Source: Chromatiales bacterium
Lineage (GTDB): Bacteria > Pseudomonadota > Gammaproteobacteria > Chromatiales > Chromatiaceae
Direction of reading: 5' to 3'
NCBI GenBank assembly: GCA_028284585.1
Contig: JANQRK010000104.1
Location: forward strand, 1 to 64,000
DNA length: 64,000 nucleotides
Each line of letters opens with the position of its first letter. The stretch's first letter is position 1. Below are positions 55,622 through 64,000 of this stretch, piece after piece. The notes under the pieces are model-generated. The model worked only from the letters and a program-made list of their open reading frames with translations, was not told where the DNA came from and made no database searches. A program made the translations under genes and the position numbers.

Positions 55622-56760
55622 GCGGAAAGCCCGCCGATCAACGCATTGTGATTGTCACGGACGGTAAACCTGGGCACGAGAAGCGATCGCTCGCTGTCGC
55701 TCGGGCGCTGGGCTCGGCAACGCCTGGCCGCATCCTGCTAAAGTCAGCTGCCAGAGACATCGGGACCTCCGAGCACGGGTTTCGATCGCAACTGCATAAA
55801 TCGAGGACAATCAGCCGAGAACGGGCCCAAGGCCTGATACTGGAGTACTCGACAGCCGCAGCAGACCAATTGCAATCCCTGCGCGAGTTCGGTGATGCCA
55901 GCTGGGCGATCGCCACGGGTACGCCATCGTGCGCAGTTGCGCACTTGCTGGCCACCGCCACAGGGGTGCGGACCATGGTAGGTGGTTTGCGCCCAGCGGA
56001 AAATCTCGAGCGATTGTTCGATGTGTGCGTGTTTCCGTTTTATCACTTAGCGCTCGGTCAGCGGCGTGCCAACTTAGTATCGACCATGTTGCCACCGGCG
56101 CATCACGAGGCGATTATCGATGGCAACCGCGAGAGTCGCCAGACACAATGGCTACTCGCGCTGGGTGGGCCGGCAGGAGAATGCGAATGGGAGCTGGCAT
56201 ACGTCGAGGCACAGATAGATGGCTTGATCCAAGCGGCCCTCGAGTCGAACGTACGATTGCAGATCACACCGAGCCGGCGCACACCAGCGACGCTATTGGA
56301 CTTGCTTTGCGGGCGTGCCGCCCTGTCGAATGCCGTTTGCATCGCCAAGTCTGACGAACGCTTCGAGAATTTGCTGGAATGCGCAAGCAAATGTTTCATC
56401 ACTGAAGACAGCGAGTCGATGCTCGCAGAGGCGATCAACGCCGGGCACCATCCTGGGGTATTGGCAACTCACTCCGATTGCGAGGACCTCTCGATCACAG
56501 TGCGCCGTTGGCTGGAAGATCTGCGCTTGCGGGCAGGGCGACGTAACATCGGCTATGCATTGCGGTTCGTTGAGCGGCGCGGCTTGAGCACATACCTACG
56601 CGATCCGCTCGCGATTCGGTCTTTTTGCACGGTACGGCATGTACGCAAACGACCAAATGCATTTTATGACGAGCTCTGTGACCAACTGGCGAGGCACTTG
56701 AGAACACGTTTTCCAACGGAAGAGATGTCGATGGTGTCGTCTAGCGGGGGATGGCGATGA
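55618..56760 (+). CDS. ELM1/GtrOC1 family protein (DUF1022)
   Basis: 380 residues from the ATG at 55618, overlapping the previous stop by 4 nt. The opening VIVTDGKPGHEKRSLAVARAL matches the start of the ELM1 family (SDGKPGHENQSLGLAEAL), known in plants for mitochondrial fission and in bacteria within lipopolysaccharide loci. The fold is expected to be a glycosyltransferase-like GT-B; activity unproven. Confidence 0.7.
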   Translation: MSGKPADQRIVIVTDGKPGHEKRSLAVARALGSATPGRILLKSAARDIGTSEHGFRSQLHKSRTISRERAQGLILEYSTAAADQLQSLREFGDASWAIATGTPSCAVAHLLATATGVRTMVGGLRPAENLERLFDVCVFPFYHLALGQRRANLVSTMLPPAHHEAIIDGNRESRQTQWLLALGGPAGECEWELAYVEAQIDGLIQAALESNVRLQITPSRRTPATLLDLLCGRAALSNAVCIAKSDERFENLLECASKCFITEDSESMLAEAINAGHHPGVLATHSDCEDLSITVRRWLEDLRLRAGRRNIGYALRFVERRGLSTYLRDPLAIRSFCTVRHVRKRPNAFYDELCDQLARHLRTRFPTEEMSMVSSSGGWR

Positions 56761-57554
56761 CCACATTGTTGAACCTTGACGCACTCGCTGCGCTCGACTA
56801 TGCGGGCCTGCGTCACCGAAAACCTTTCCCCTGGGTAACCTTCAACGGCCTCATCAACGCCGAGAGCCATGCCCAATTGTCGCGCGAGTTTCCGGCGCGC
56901 AAGCACTTCGAACGCCAGGAAGGTGGTCGACGTAGGCATGGGCAGCGTCCGCACGATCGCTACTATCTAGAACTCACCGATGATGCCAGCATCGACGACA
57001 CAGCGCGCGAACCCGGTTTCATCAGTGAGCTCGATATAGCTCCGAGTTGGCAGATTTTCATGCGTACGCTGAGGGAAGGTCCCTATATGAGGGAAGCCTG
57101 CCGCGTACTCGATTTGCGCGAGGCCCGTTTGGTATTCGCTTGGCACATTGCCGTTGCCGGGGACGAGGTTTCACCACATCGAGATCTCCGCAGGAAACTG
57201 GCGACGCATCTCTTCTATTTTAACGAGATACCACCATGGACATCCGGATGTGGGGGAGAAACCCTGCTGCTTGGCGAAAAGAAAACACTCACCATGCGCC
57301 CTGAGTTCGAAGACTTCGATCACCACACGGCAATCTCTGTTTTGGGGAACCGCAGCGTCTTGTTTCGTAATTCATCACGTGCATGGCATGGGGTTCGCCC
57401 GTTGCGGCTCGCGCCAGGCGCCGAACGGCGCCTCTTCAGCATCGTGTTCGAGGCGACCGCAAGCCTCGTGCCTCACCTGCTGGATCGGGTCGAGAAGATT
57501 GCGGCGCGGCCATATGAGCTATTGTTCGCCCCCAGAACACAAACTCGGGAATAA
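56757..57554 (+). CDS. Fe(II)/2-oxoglutarate-dependent oxygenase
   Basis: 265 residues from the ATG at 56757, overlapping the ELM1 stop by 4 nt. The double-stranded beta-helix has the metal ligands HxD in SPHRD and a distal H in SRAWHGV, with RRLFSIVFE supplying the 2-oxoglutarate arginine. CGGETLLL lies between. Together with the genes before it, it probably hydroxylates a sugar or lipid of the surface glycan. It is convergent with the gene at 57576. Confidence 0.82.
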   Translation: MTTLLNLDALAALDYAGLRHRKPFPWVTFNGLINAESHAQLSREFPARKHFERQEGGRRRHGQRPHDRYYLELTDDASIDDTAREPGFISELDIAPSWQIFMRTLREGPYMREACRVLDLREARLVFAWHIAVAGDEVSPHRDLRRKLATHLFYFNEIPPWTSGCGGETLLLGEKKTLTMRPEFEDFDHHTAISVLGNRSVLFRNSSRAWHGVRPLRLAPGAERRLFSIVFEATASLVPHLLDRVEKIAARPYELLFAPRTQTRE

Positions 57555-57575
57555 GTTGAGGCCTTTCGCCCTAGT

Positions 57576-58784
57576 CTATTTTGCAAGCAATGCCTCGACG
57601 ATCGCGATAATGCGATCAGTAGCGGCGCCGTCATTTGGTATTCCGGTGCTCGCCTGCAGCCGATGGCGCGCCGAGATTGTCCCCGACAAGGCCTCACGCA
57701 CCCGGGTTTGCAGTTCTCCAGCCGTCGCAGCATGTTCGGATAGCGTATTCAGCAGATCGTAGCAAGCCGCTTCGAGTGAGACATCGTCACGGCCGAGAGC
57801 TGGCAGGGCGGTATCGAGGTATTGGATGACCGGTTTACCCAGCATCGCGGCAACAATGCCGCGACTCGAGACGTCCGTCACCACGACATCGGCCAGTGTT
57901 AGCGCGGGTACGTCGTCGAGATCGATATCGAGCTGAATGCGATCACTTAGCCAGGGGCGCACTGTGGCCAGCCAGTCGCGACCGAGATTCGCGGCCCGAT
58001 TGTACGAGTGTGCGTGCAATTTCAGGATCACTTGCAGGCCGAGCGCGACCAATGCCTCTAACGCCTGACGTATCGAGTGGACATGGCCCTCGTTCGCACA
58101 TGTAAGGCGAGTCCAGTGCGGCGCATAAAGCACTAACCTCTGGTCGCTCTTAAGGCCAAGTTTTTCGAGATAATCCCTAACATCGGCTCTCGCTGCGGGC
58201 AATCGATCGAAGATCACGCTGCCCGGGGCGTGAATAGTCGTTTTCGAGCCGGGAGGGCGCCGCCCTTCAAGTGTCTCCCGATCGAGATCGCTCGCCGCCA
58301 TCACATGATCGAAATCGTAAGCATGGCGGCGGTAGAATGCCCTTTCGGTGTAGCGCTTCGGCGTACCCATACCATGGTAGAGCAGCACGTTCAAACCGCT
58401 GCGCGGCAGCAGTCTCGCGAAGGTGTCTGGGTACAGGACAAGATCGAACGACGCCCAATAACGTTGCGCAACCGAAAGCATCTGCGAGGTCTCGAGTCCC
58501 AGGTCGCTCGCAATGTAATCAGCAACTGCGGCCCGTTCGCCTGCACTAAAGTGTGGGTGCGATAAGAAGAGGAGTTCGAACTCGATGTCATCGCGTTTGG
58601 CCAGGCGCCGTAATAAGGTCTGAAAAAAGTTGGCGTGATGACGGCTATAACATTGGAAACCGATACGGGGACGCGCGCCTCGCACTACTCTGACGCCACG
58701 GCCCGCTATCAAACCCGTGAACAGATCGATCTGCTGGCGGGTAGCGCGGGCGGCAGTCGTGATCTGATAAAGTGCCTTACGCAT
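57576..58784 (-). CDS. CDP-glycerol glycerophosphotransferase-like protein
   Basis: 402 residues. GT-B fold of the TagB/TagF type: LLYHGMGTPKRYTE (HGxG motif), LVLYAPHW, VILKLHAHSYNRA, and VVVTDVSSRGIVAAMLGKPVIQY, which are close to this family's signature. Some Gram-negatives use such enzymes to add glycerol phosphate or polyol phosphate to capsules. The start is divergent from the gene that follows. Confidence 0.82.
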   Translation of the reverse strand: MRKALYQITTAARATRQQIDLFTGLIAGRGVRVVRGARPRIGFQCYSRHHANFFQTLLRRLAKRDDIEFELLFLSHPHFSAGERAAVADYIASDLGLETSQMLSVAQRYWASFDLVLYPDTFARLLPRSGLNVLLYHGMGTPKRYTERAFYRRHAYDFDHVMAASDLDRETLEGRRPPGSKTTIHAPGSVIFDRLPAARADVRDYLEKLGLKSDQRLVLYAPHWTRLTCANEGHVHSIRQALEALVALGLQVILKLHAHSYNRAANLGRDWLATVRPWLSDRIQLDIDLDDVPALTLADVVVTDVSSRGIVAAMLGKPVIQYLDTALPALGRDDVSLEAACYDLLNTLSEHAATAGELQTRVREALSGTISARHRLQASTGIPNDGAATDRIIAIVEALLAK

Positions 58785-58864
58785 CGAGAAGGCCAGCGAA
58801 TTTCATTGCGCAGTGTGTCGTCGTCCATTTCGTTGCCAACGGCGATCCTGTGACAGCGGTCCGG

Positions 58865-60772
58865 ATGCCGTTTATACAACGGGTCAGGTATGGGCTACTT
58901 GGCTTAGGACTGCAGCTGCCGCGACTTGTCCGCAGTATCTGGGTTCACGGCCCCGACGTCGATAGTTTTCGCGCTGCCGAGGCGCTGATCAACGCGTTGC
59001 GACAACGCTGCCGCGACCATCGAATCGTTCTCACAATAGAGGGCCACAATCAGTACCTGGCTTTGATCCGGGCGTTTCCAAACGACTTCGTCGTACCCAC
59101 CTCGGCCACCCGTGACCGGCGCTTCAAGCGCTTCCTTAGGCACATCGCGCCGCGCATAAGGATCGTTCTCGGGCGCGAAGATGGCATCGAGACCGGTTTG
59201 CCGCTCCGGGTGGCCGCGGCCCACCTGCCCTGTGCCATCGTAAACGCAGAGGCAGCCAGCGCCGCTGGTTCGCAACACTGCAACGACTATGCCTTGTGCG
59301 TATTGCGAACCGATAGCGGCCCACAACCGCTTGTCCCCCATCGCACCCCTGGGCTTGCTGTCGAGGTCGGCGGGATCCTGGATTTCGATATCCCCATGAG
59401 CGTGCCTCCTACACGGGAGCCGACCCCAGTGCAGCGCAAGGATAATCGCTATGTACTTTTCGCGGCTGGTATCGCCGACGGTGAAGCGGCGGCGGCCATG
59501 CGGAGCCTCAACGAGATTCGTACGCTGCGCCCGAACGCTCTATTGCTGCTGTCTCCGGCAGACGGCAGCGATGGATCGACACTTGAAACCAGGCTCTCGG
59601 CGCACGGTTACACCTGCGAGCATTATCCTGAAGGGCTTCGAACGGCGGATATCGTCATGCTCGATCCCGATCGAGATCGGCCCTGGCTGATGACGATGGC
59701 GGATCTGGTCATCTTGGGCGGCGGATTTCTCGGTACGGGTGTTCCAGTAAACCCGGCACGAGCGATCGCCACGGGCAAGCCCACCCTAGTGGGTCGATTC
59801 GCGTCGGAACGCGACCACCTGACGGCCGCGGCGTTGCATGCGGGGGTTGCCAAAGCGGTTGCAATAGCAGATCTTCCAGCAGCTACCCGCGCTGCGGTCG
59901 GTGATGGCGACGATGCACTCGGGCGCTACCAACGCGCTGCGCGGCTGCTGCAGAGACACGCCGGTGCGACAGACCACACGCTCAGGGCACTGGACAGCCT
60001 GTTGCCGCCACCCTGTGCGACAACTCGTGGTAACGAGGGCTGGTGGCTGTACGGCCCCGTACCGCGCTTCAGTCGCACAATGATCGGCCGCGGATTGGCG
60101 AGGCTGTTATCGCGCACCCGCCTTTCCGACCTTTCTCGGCTGCGCGACCACCTCGGCCACCCGCGCAGCATTCTATGCCTCGGTAACGGCCCAAGTTCCG
60201 AAGACCCCGCACTCAAAGATATTGCCTACGACTGCCTGATTCGCGCCAACGCGCGTTGGCGGCACCGTGGGCTATTTGATCATCCGGATCTCATCGTGGT
60301 CGGCGATTTCGACACCTTGGCGCATCTGCCCGGCCAGGTATTCGTCTATCGTGACCGTGCCTGCGAGATCGCCGCTGTGCTGCGCGGGATTTTGCATTTT
60401 GGACGGGTTTCCCGGCATGGGATCGCGCTCGACGACTTGCCAACCTGCCTCCGCGGAATGACCCTCGACGGCATTCCCAGCAGCGGCGCCTTGATGGTCG
60501 CACTGGCAAGCGCACTGCAACCCGAGCGACTGACTATCGCTGGTATCGACCTGTTCAGTGACCAAAGGGGACGTTACCCAGGCGACCCCGTGGGCGTAAA
60601 TGCCTATGCGCAGGCGCACAGTCGCGAGGTCGATCTCGCCGTGATCAAGTGTGCACTCAACGGCTTCAGCGGTGAGTTGGTCATCGTGGGTGACGTGCTG
60701 CGACATGTGCTCGACGGAGAATCCATCGATCCGCCGGATCAGACATCCCCGGCAAGGCCCGCGGCAATTTAA
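58865..60772 (+). CDS. Two-domain glycosyltransferase-like protein (WaaA-like half plus GNGPS half)
   Basis: 635 residues from the ATG at 58865; a longer reading to 58772 would overlap the divergent gene. The first 390 residues resemble Kdo transferase WaaA: IWVHGPDVDSFRAAEALI near residue 20, and later LGGGFLGTGVPVNPARAI with GKPTLVGRF, matching WaaA's GG(S)F and GKPVL(F)G. The last 200 residues start SILCLGNGPSSEDPAL (about 435), like the nucleotide-binding loop of CMP-sialic-acid transferases (GT42/GT29), and go on with IPSSGALMVALASAL and IAGIDLF. The fusion is my reading of patterns. Function is probably CMP-sugar (Kdo or sialic-type) transfer. Confidence 0.65.
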   Translation: MPFIQRVRYGLLGLGLQLPRLVRSIWVHGPDVDSFRAAEALINALRQRCRDHRIVLTIEGHNQYLALIRAFPNDFVVPTSATRDRRFKRFLRHIAPRIRIVLGREDGIETGLPLRVAAAHLPCAIVNAEAASAAGSQHCNDYALCVLRTDSGPQPLVPHRTPGLAVEVGGILDFDIPMSVPPTREPTPVQRKDNRYVLFAAGIADGEAAAAMRSLNEIRTLRPNALLLLSPADGSDGSTLETRLSAHGYTCEHYPEGLRTADIVMLDPDRDRPWLMTMADLVILGGGFLGTGVPVNPARAIATGKPTLVGRFASERDHLTAAALHAGVAKAVAIADLPAATRAAVGDGDDALGRYQRAARLLQRHAGATDHTLRALDSLLPPPCATTRGNEGWWLYGPVPRFSRTMIGRGLARLLSRTRLSDLSRLRDHLGHPRSILCLGNGPSSEDPALKDIAYDCLIRANARWRHRGLFDHPDLIVVGDFDTLAHLPGQVFVYRDRACEIAAVLRGILHFGRVSRHGIALDDLPTCLRGMTLDGIPSSGALMVALASALQPERLTIAGIDLFSDQRGRYPGDPVGVNAYAQAHSREVDLAVIKCALNGFSGELVIVGDVLRHVLDGESIDPPDQTSPARPAAI

Positions 60773-60782
60773 GCCTACCCCT

Positions 60783-61895
60783 ATGGCCCTTGTCTTGCAC
60801 GTCCTGCCACAAATGACAATGGGCGGCATGGAGCGCGCTGTCCTCGAGATCGCTACGGCGCTCGAACGCCGCGGTGCCGCCTCGCTCGTTGTCTCCGGCG
60901 GTGGCCCTTGGGTGACGAGGTTGCAATCGCTCGGCATAAGACACATCGAGATGCCGCTCAACAAGGCCCATGCAGCGCGCGCCTGCGTACGCAAGCTGGC
61001 CACACTGATCGAAACCGAGCGGCCGCGCATCGTGCATGCCCGTTCACGCAATGCAATCGATACCGCAGCTTGCGCAACAGCGGCAGTCACAATGCAGGCA
61101 CGACCGAAGCTGGTTGTCACAGTACATTCCTATGACGATGCGCTCTTAGCCGCCAATGGTCTGCTGCGGGCCGATCGGGTCATCGCCGTATCCCGCGCCT
61201 TGTCGGCGCACCTCAGATCACACCATCCGGTGCTTGGGTCGCGACTGCGGACTATCGCGCGTGGCGTCGACCTCCGGCACTTTCATCGCGACTACCACCC
61301 TTCGGACCAATGGTCACGGGACATAGAACATCGCCATCCCGAACTCGCGAACAAGACCCTGGTCACCATGGTTGCACGCTTCAGTCGCTGGAAGGGCCAG
61401 CATCGCCTCCTGGCGTTGCTCGATCGCCTCGCACAAGCTGAGCCGACAATCCATGGATTGCTTGTCGGCCCTGCGCCAAATCGCCGCAATCGCGTGTATC
61501 GATGGCGCTTGGTATGGCAGGCGCACTGGCGCGGTGTGCACAACGTCACCTTTATGGAACCACAGGACGACATCCGCAACCTGTATGCGATCTCACGCAT
61601 AATCGTGTCGCTCTCTAGCAATCCACCCGAGACCTACGGACGTACCTTAATGGAGGCGCTGGCCTGTGGCGTACCCATTATCGGTTACCAGCACGGCGGT
61701 GCGGCAGAGGCGGCACTGAAGCTGTTTCCAGAAGGGGCAGTCACACCGAACGCGGACCATGAAGTTTGCGATCGTATCCTGGCGTTTCTCAGGAAGCCGC
61801 CAGACATCCCTCCAGTGCCGTCCGATTTCGGAGTCGATACGATGACCGCCGCTGTTCTCGATCTGTATCGCGAACTCGGCGTCGATTCAAAATAG
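60783..61895 (+). CDS. Family 4 glycosyltransferase
   Basis: 370 residues from the ATG at 60783, 10 bp past the upstream stop. GT4 features: MTMGGMERAVLEIATALE near the start, VHARSRNAIDTAA, VIAVSRALSAHL, LVTMVARFSRWKGQHRLL, and the donor-binding NPPETYGRTLMEALACGVPII. Makes a retaining bond from a nucleotide sugar. Same operon as the two-domain protein. Confidence 0.85.
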   Translation: MALVLHVLPQMTMGGMERAVLEIATALERRGAASLVVSGGGPWVTRLQSLGIRHIEMPLNKAHAARACVRKLATLIETERPRIVHARSRNAIDTAACATAAVTMQARPKLVVTVHSYDDALLAANGLLRADRVIAVSRALSAHLRSHHPVLGSRLRTIARGVDLRHFHRDYHPSDQWSRDIEHRHPELANKTLVTMVARFSRWKGQHRLLALLDRLAQAEPTIHGLLVGPAPNRRNRVYRWRLVWQAHWRGVHNVTFMEPQDDIRNLYAISRIIVSLSSNPPETYGRTLMEALACGVPIIGYQHGGAAEAALKLFPEGAVTPNADHEVCDRILAFLRKPPDIPPVPSDFGVDTMTAAVLDLYRELGVDSK

Positions 61896-62708
61896 CGGCC
61901 GCGGCAGCTCCAACACGAAGTTTACGAAGCGGCGCGGTAGCGGCGAGGGAGCGCGCGGCGATACGTCGTGCACGGACCACGGGGTATTCAGCAGGAACAC
62001 CGCCGTGTTGGGCTGATAGCGAACGCGCCGCGCCTCCTCGATTGCCCGCCGGCTCGGCCATTTGGTATCCCGCGGCCGCGCTGCACGAATTCGTCGGTGG
62101 ATGATGAGATCGCCTCCCGCGGTATCGCCCGGCTCGGCAAAGTACAGCATGCCAGAGATGAGTTTCTCGGGATTGTCGGTATGCGGCTTGGTGACCGAAG
62201 TGCGACGTCTGGCTGGCGTGTTCAACGCCAAGATGGCATCGATCATCAGGTCGGCATCGACATCGGTATACCGGCGGCCGACGCGCAGGTCGTCGACTGC
62301 TACCTCGGGAAATATGCGTCGGATCTCCGCCGCAAAGGCGTCGAGCAAGGTCTGGGCAAACACCGACGTGCAGCAGGAGGCCAAAAAAGCTCGCCAAACG
62401 GCGGGCACCACGGGCGCGTCTGCCACGATCGCGTAGGGCAGACTGAGCCGCTGATTACTGCCGTCTACCCGACGCCGCCAGCGCGCATACTCGGGTCGTT
62501 CGGGGTGGTCGCGGACGGCATCCGTCAACACCTCGCGGAATTGGTCACGGCTCGGGAAACTGTTCGCGAGCGCCGCATATCGCGCCGCAGGAAGCGCATC
62601 GCGGATAACCAGCAATGGGTAGGGTTCGGTGAACCATTCGCTCGGGCCACCATCCTGAAATACACGCACCGAGGCAGCGGCGATATCCCCCCTTGCTGGC
62701 CGGCCCAC
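61887..62708 (-). CDS. Second Fe(II)/2-oxoglutarate-dependent oxygenase
   Basis: 273 residues, GTG start. Metal ligands HxD in KPHTDNPEKLISGMLYF and the distal H in NTPWSVHDVSP, with PRRFVNFVLE supplying the arginine. GGDLIIH lies between. The gene overlaps the GT4 gene tail-to-tail by 9 bp. It is unlike the oxygenase at 56757, so two separate hydroxylation steps are possible. Confidence 0.82.
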   Translation of the reverse strand: MGRPARGDIAAASVRVFQDGGPSEWFTEPYPLLVIRDALPAARYAALANSFPSRDQFREVLTDAVRDHPERPEYARWRRRVDGSNQRLSLPYAIVADAPVVPAVWRAFLASCCTSVFAQTLLDAFAAEIRRIFPEVAVDDLRVGRRYTDVDADLMIDAILALNTPARRRTSVTKPHTDNPEKLISGMLYFAEPGDTAGGDLIIHRRIRAARPRDTKWPSRRAIEEARRVRYQPNTAVFLLNTPWSVHDVSPRAPSPLPRRFVNFVLELPRPLF

Positions 62709-62729
62709 TTGCCATACAGCCCCTGGGGC

Positions 62730-63458
62730 TCAGCGATGCCGGTAGCGCCGCGCGAAACCCACTGCGACCACCCCGACACCCAGCAACGCGAGCGTTATCG
62801 GCTGGGGGACCGCGACATGGAAATCCAGGGTAACGCTACGAAGACTAACAGGCGCGCCAAGGTCCTCGTCTACAAAGCTGAAGATGGTCAGGCCCCAGGT
62901 GCCGGCCAAAGGTACACCATTGAAGCGATCCAGAGTCGTTGGAAACCCTAACCCGACATCGAGGCTGCTCGGGTCGATCGATCTAAAGGTGCCCGATGCC
63001 GGCGGGCCCTCGTCTACGCGCGTCGCAGCCGATTCATCGAAGGTGATGATGCCATCGAACGAGACCCCTGCAGCGTCGGGCCACACCTCGAGTGGGTCAC
63101 CCATGGAATCTGAGAAAAGGCCGAATAACGCGGGCACGGCAAAACCATCATCTGGCGAAGGCGGGTCCAATTTGCCAAAAAATATCACCAACTGCCCAGC
63201 GTCGATCGCCGGAAAATCCCATGCAAAATCGATAGTGACGTTGACGTCCTTGATCGTGCCCGGCGCAGCAATCTCAAATTCACGGAACAGAACTTCATCG
63301 GTCCCGGGCGTGTCGTCGCTCACCGAAATCAACAGTGCCGCTGCCGAATTCGAGATGAGGAAAAACGCCGTTGCAATGGCGAACTTGATCAATCTGTGGT
63401 GCCCGTTGGTTCTGTGGCGCCCGCTGGTTGGCTGCCTTTTGTCGTGTATTGTTTTCAT
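62730..63458 (-). CDS. PEP-CTERM-like exported protein
   Basis: 242 residues. Signal peptide (about residues 24-41, ending NSAAA). A beta-rich middle with APGTIKDVNVTIDF and LAGTWGLTIFSFVDEDLG resembles a proprotein-convertase P-domain-like beta sandwich. C-terminal VPQPITLALLGVGVVAVGF followed by ARRYRHR is a PEP-CTERM-like sorting signal. It should be processed by an exosortase, not present in the window. Confidence 0.8.
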   Translation of the reverse strand: MKTIHDKRQPTSGRHRTNGHHRLIKFAIATAFFLISNSAAALLISVSDDTPGTDEVLFREFEIAAPGTIKDVNVTIDFAWDFPAIDAGQLVIFFGKLDPPSPDDGFAVPALFGLFSDSMGDPLEVWPDAAGVSFDGIITFDESAATRVDEGPPASGTFRSIDPSSLDVGLGFPTTLDRFNGVPLAGTWGLTIFSFVDEDLGAPVSLRSVTLDFHVAVPQPITLALLGVGVVAVGFARRYRHR

Positions 63459-63740
63459 GACCCGTGCCCCCTCCGCACCATGTCAACGCCAGCGTTTTGC
63501 GCGACGGCGTCGCAGATAGTATTCTTAATAGTGCATGGGCGGCATCCCTCGCGGCCCGACGGTCGCGGCACATTCTCGTGTCGCAAACTGTCAGACCGTG
63601 GCCTATAGTCGCGTTTCGAGAGGATTCCCGGGACTCCGACCCATGGCCTGACCGTACACCAAGCATTAGGCATCCTGCAATCGCCTGCCAAGCGACACAG
63701 GAAAATTAACCTGGCCCTGTGAGCCAAAGAATTGCGTTGC

Positions 63741-64000
63741 GTGCGCTCGGTACCCGTCGCCATCGTAATCGTGGCCATCGTCACTATGGCCACCTACTGG
63801 AACAGTATTGACGTACCGTTCCAGTTTGATGACAACGCGGCGATCGTCGACAACCCGGCGATCCGCCATCTGGAGGACCCGCTTCGGGTGCTGACCTATG
63901 GCGAACCAGCGCGCCCCCTGCTGAATCTGTCGTTCGCCCTGAATTACCGCCTCAACGGCCTGGATCCGCGCGGCTATCACGCCGTGAATCTCGCCTTACA
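63741..64000 (+). CDS. Start of a TMTC-like membrane protein (cut by window edge)
   Basis: The frame stays open to the end of the window. An N-terminal membrane segment (VPVAIVIVAIVTMATYW) is followed by FDDNAAIVDNPAIRHL and RPLLNLSFALNYRLNGLDP, GYHAVNLAL. This matches the opening of large membrane proteins with TPR repeats of the TMTC/DUF1736 glycosyltransferase-39-like type that are common in exopolysaccharide and exosortase loci. The exact start (GTG 63741 or TTG 63732) is not certain. Divergent from the PEP-CTERM gene. Confidence 0.7.
   Translation, partial: MRSVPVAIVIVAIVTMATYWNSIDVPFQFDDNAAIVDNPAIRHLEDPLRVLTYGEPARPLLNLSFALNYRLNGLDPRGYHAVNLAL

Overview
This window looks like about 64 kb of chromosome from a gammaproteobacterium, probably a Chromatiales-type sulfur oxidiser. 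The backbone gene order supports this: ndk-rlmN-pilW-rodZ-hisS-yfgM-bamB-der, guaB-guaA beside xseA, and suhB divergent from trmJ-cysE-iscR-iscS. A small lipoprotein resembling SoxXA-binding proteins points the same way. Codon use is GC-rich throughout. No rRNA, tRNA or CRISPR array was seen. The taxonomic placement is inference from gene content.

Layout. 0-4.3 kb: end of a repeat element, hrpB and divergent mltF. 4.4-11.6 kb: accessory block lying between mltF and tadA. It holds a TetR regulator divergent from a VOC protein, then a compact six-gene set of two convergent operons: deacetylase and formyltransferase on +; Gfo/Idh/MocA dehydrogenase, GNAT-like protein, acyl carrier protein and acyl-activating enzyme on -. 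It looks like an unassigned pathway that builds an N-acylated or N-formylated sugar or amino acid. 11.9-14.1 kb: tadA, a broken higA antitoxin gene, and a secreted SGNH esterase with a PEP-CTERM-like tail behind a sigma-54-type promoter. 14.4-31.2 kb: housekeeping genes for GMP synthesis, DNA repair, ribosome assembly, outer-membrane assembly, histidyl-tRNA charging, cell shape, pili, nucleotide balance and the stringent response.

31.3-40.9 kb: an isc iron-sulfur operon from iscR to iscX in which the iscU scaffold gene is absent and an RRM RNA-binding protein gene sits in its place. A 264-bp nested-palindrome element is inserted exactly at the iscX stop codon. trmJ, suhB and nnrU follow.

41-54 kb: exported proteins of unknown role, a cyclic-di-GMP cluster (one GGDEF protein, one EAL-like/HDOD protein, one CHASE-PAS-PAS-GGDEF-EAL protein, and an EAL gene paired with a BLUF blue-light sensor), a second palindromic element family, an MCP remnant, ferritin, and an unlisted 30-residue Lys/Cys-rich gene beside ferritin.

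54-64 kb: a surface-glycan locus with several glycosyltransferases, an ELM1-family protein, two Fe(II)/2-oxoglutarate oxygenases, a CDP-glycerol glycerophosphotransferase-like protein and a two-domain protein that appears to join a WaaA-like half to a GNGPS-motif (sialyltransferase-like) half. It ends with a PEP-CTERM protein and the start of a membrane protein cut by the window edge.
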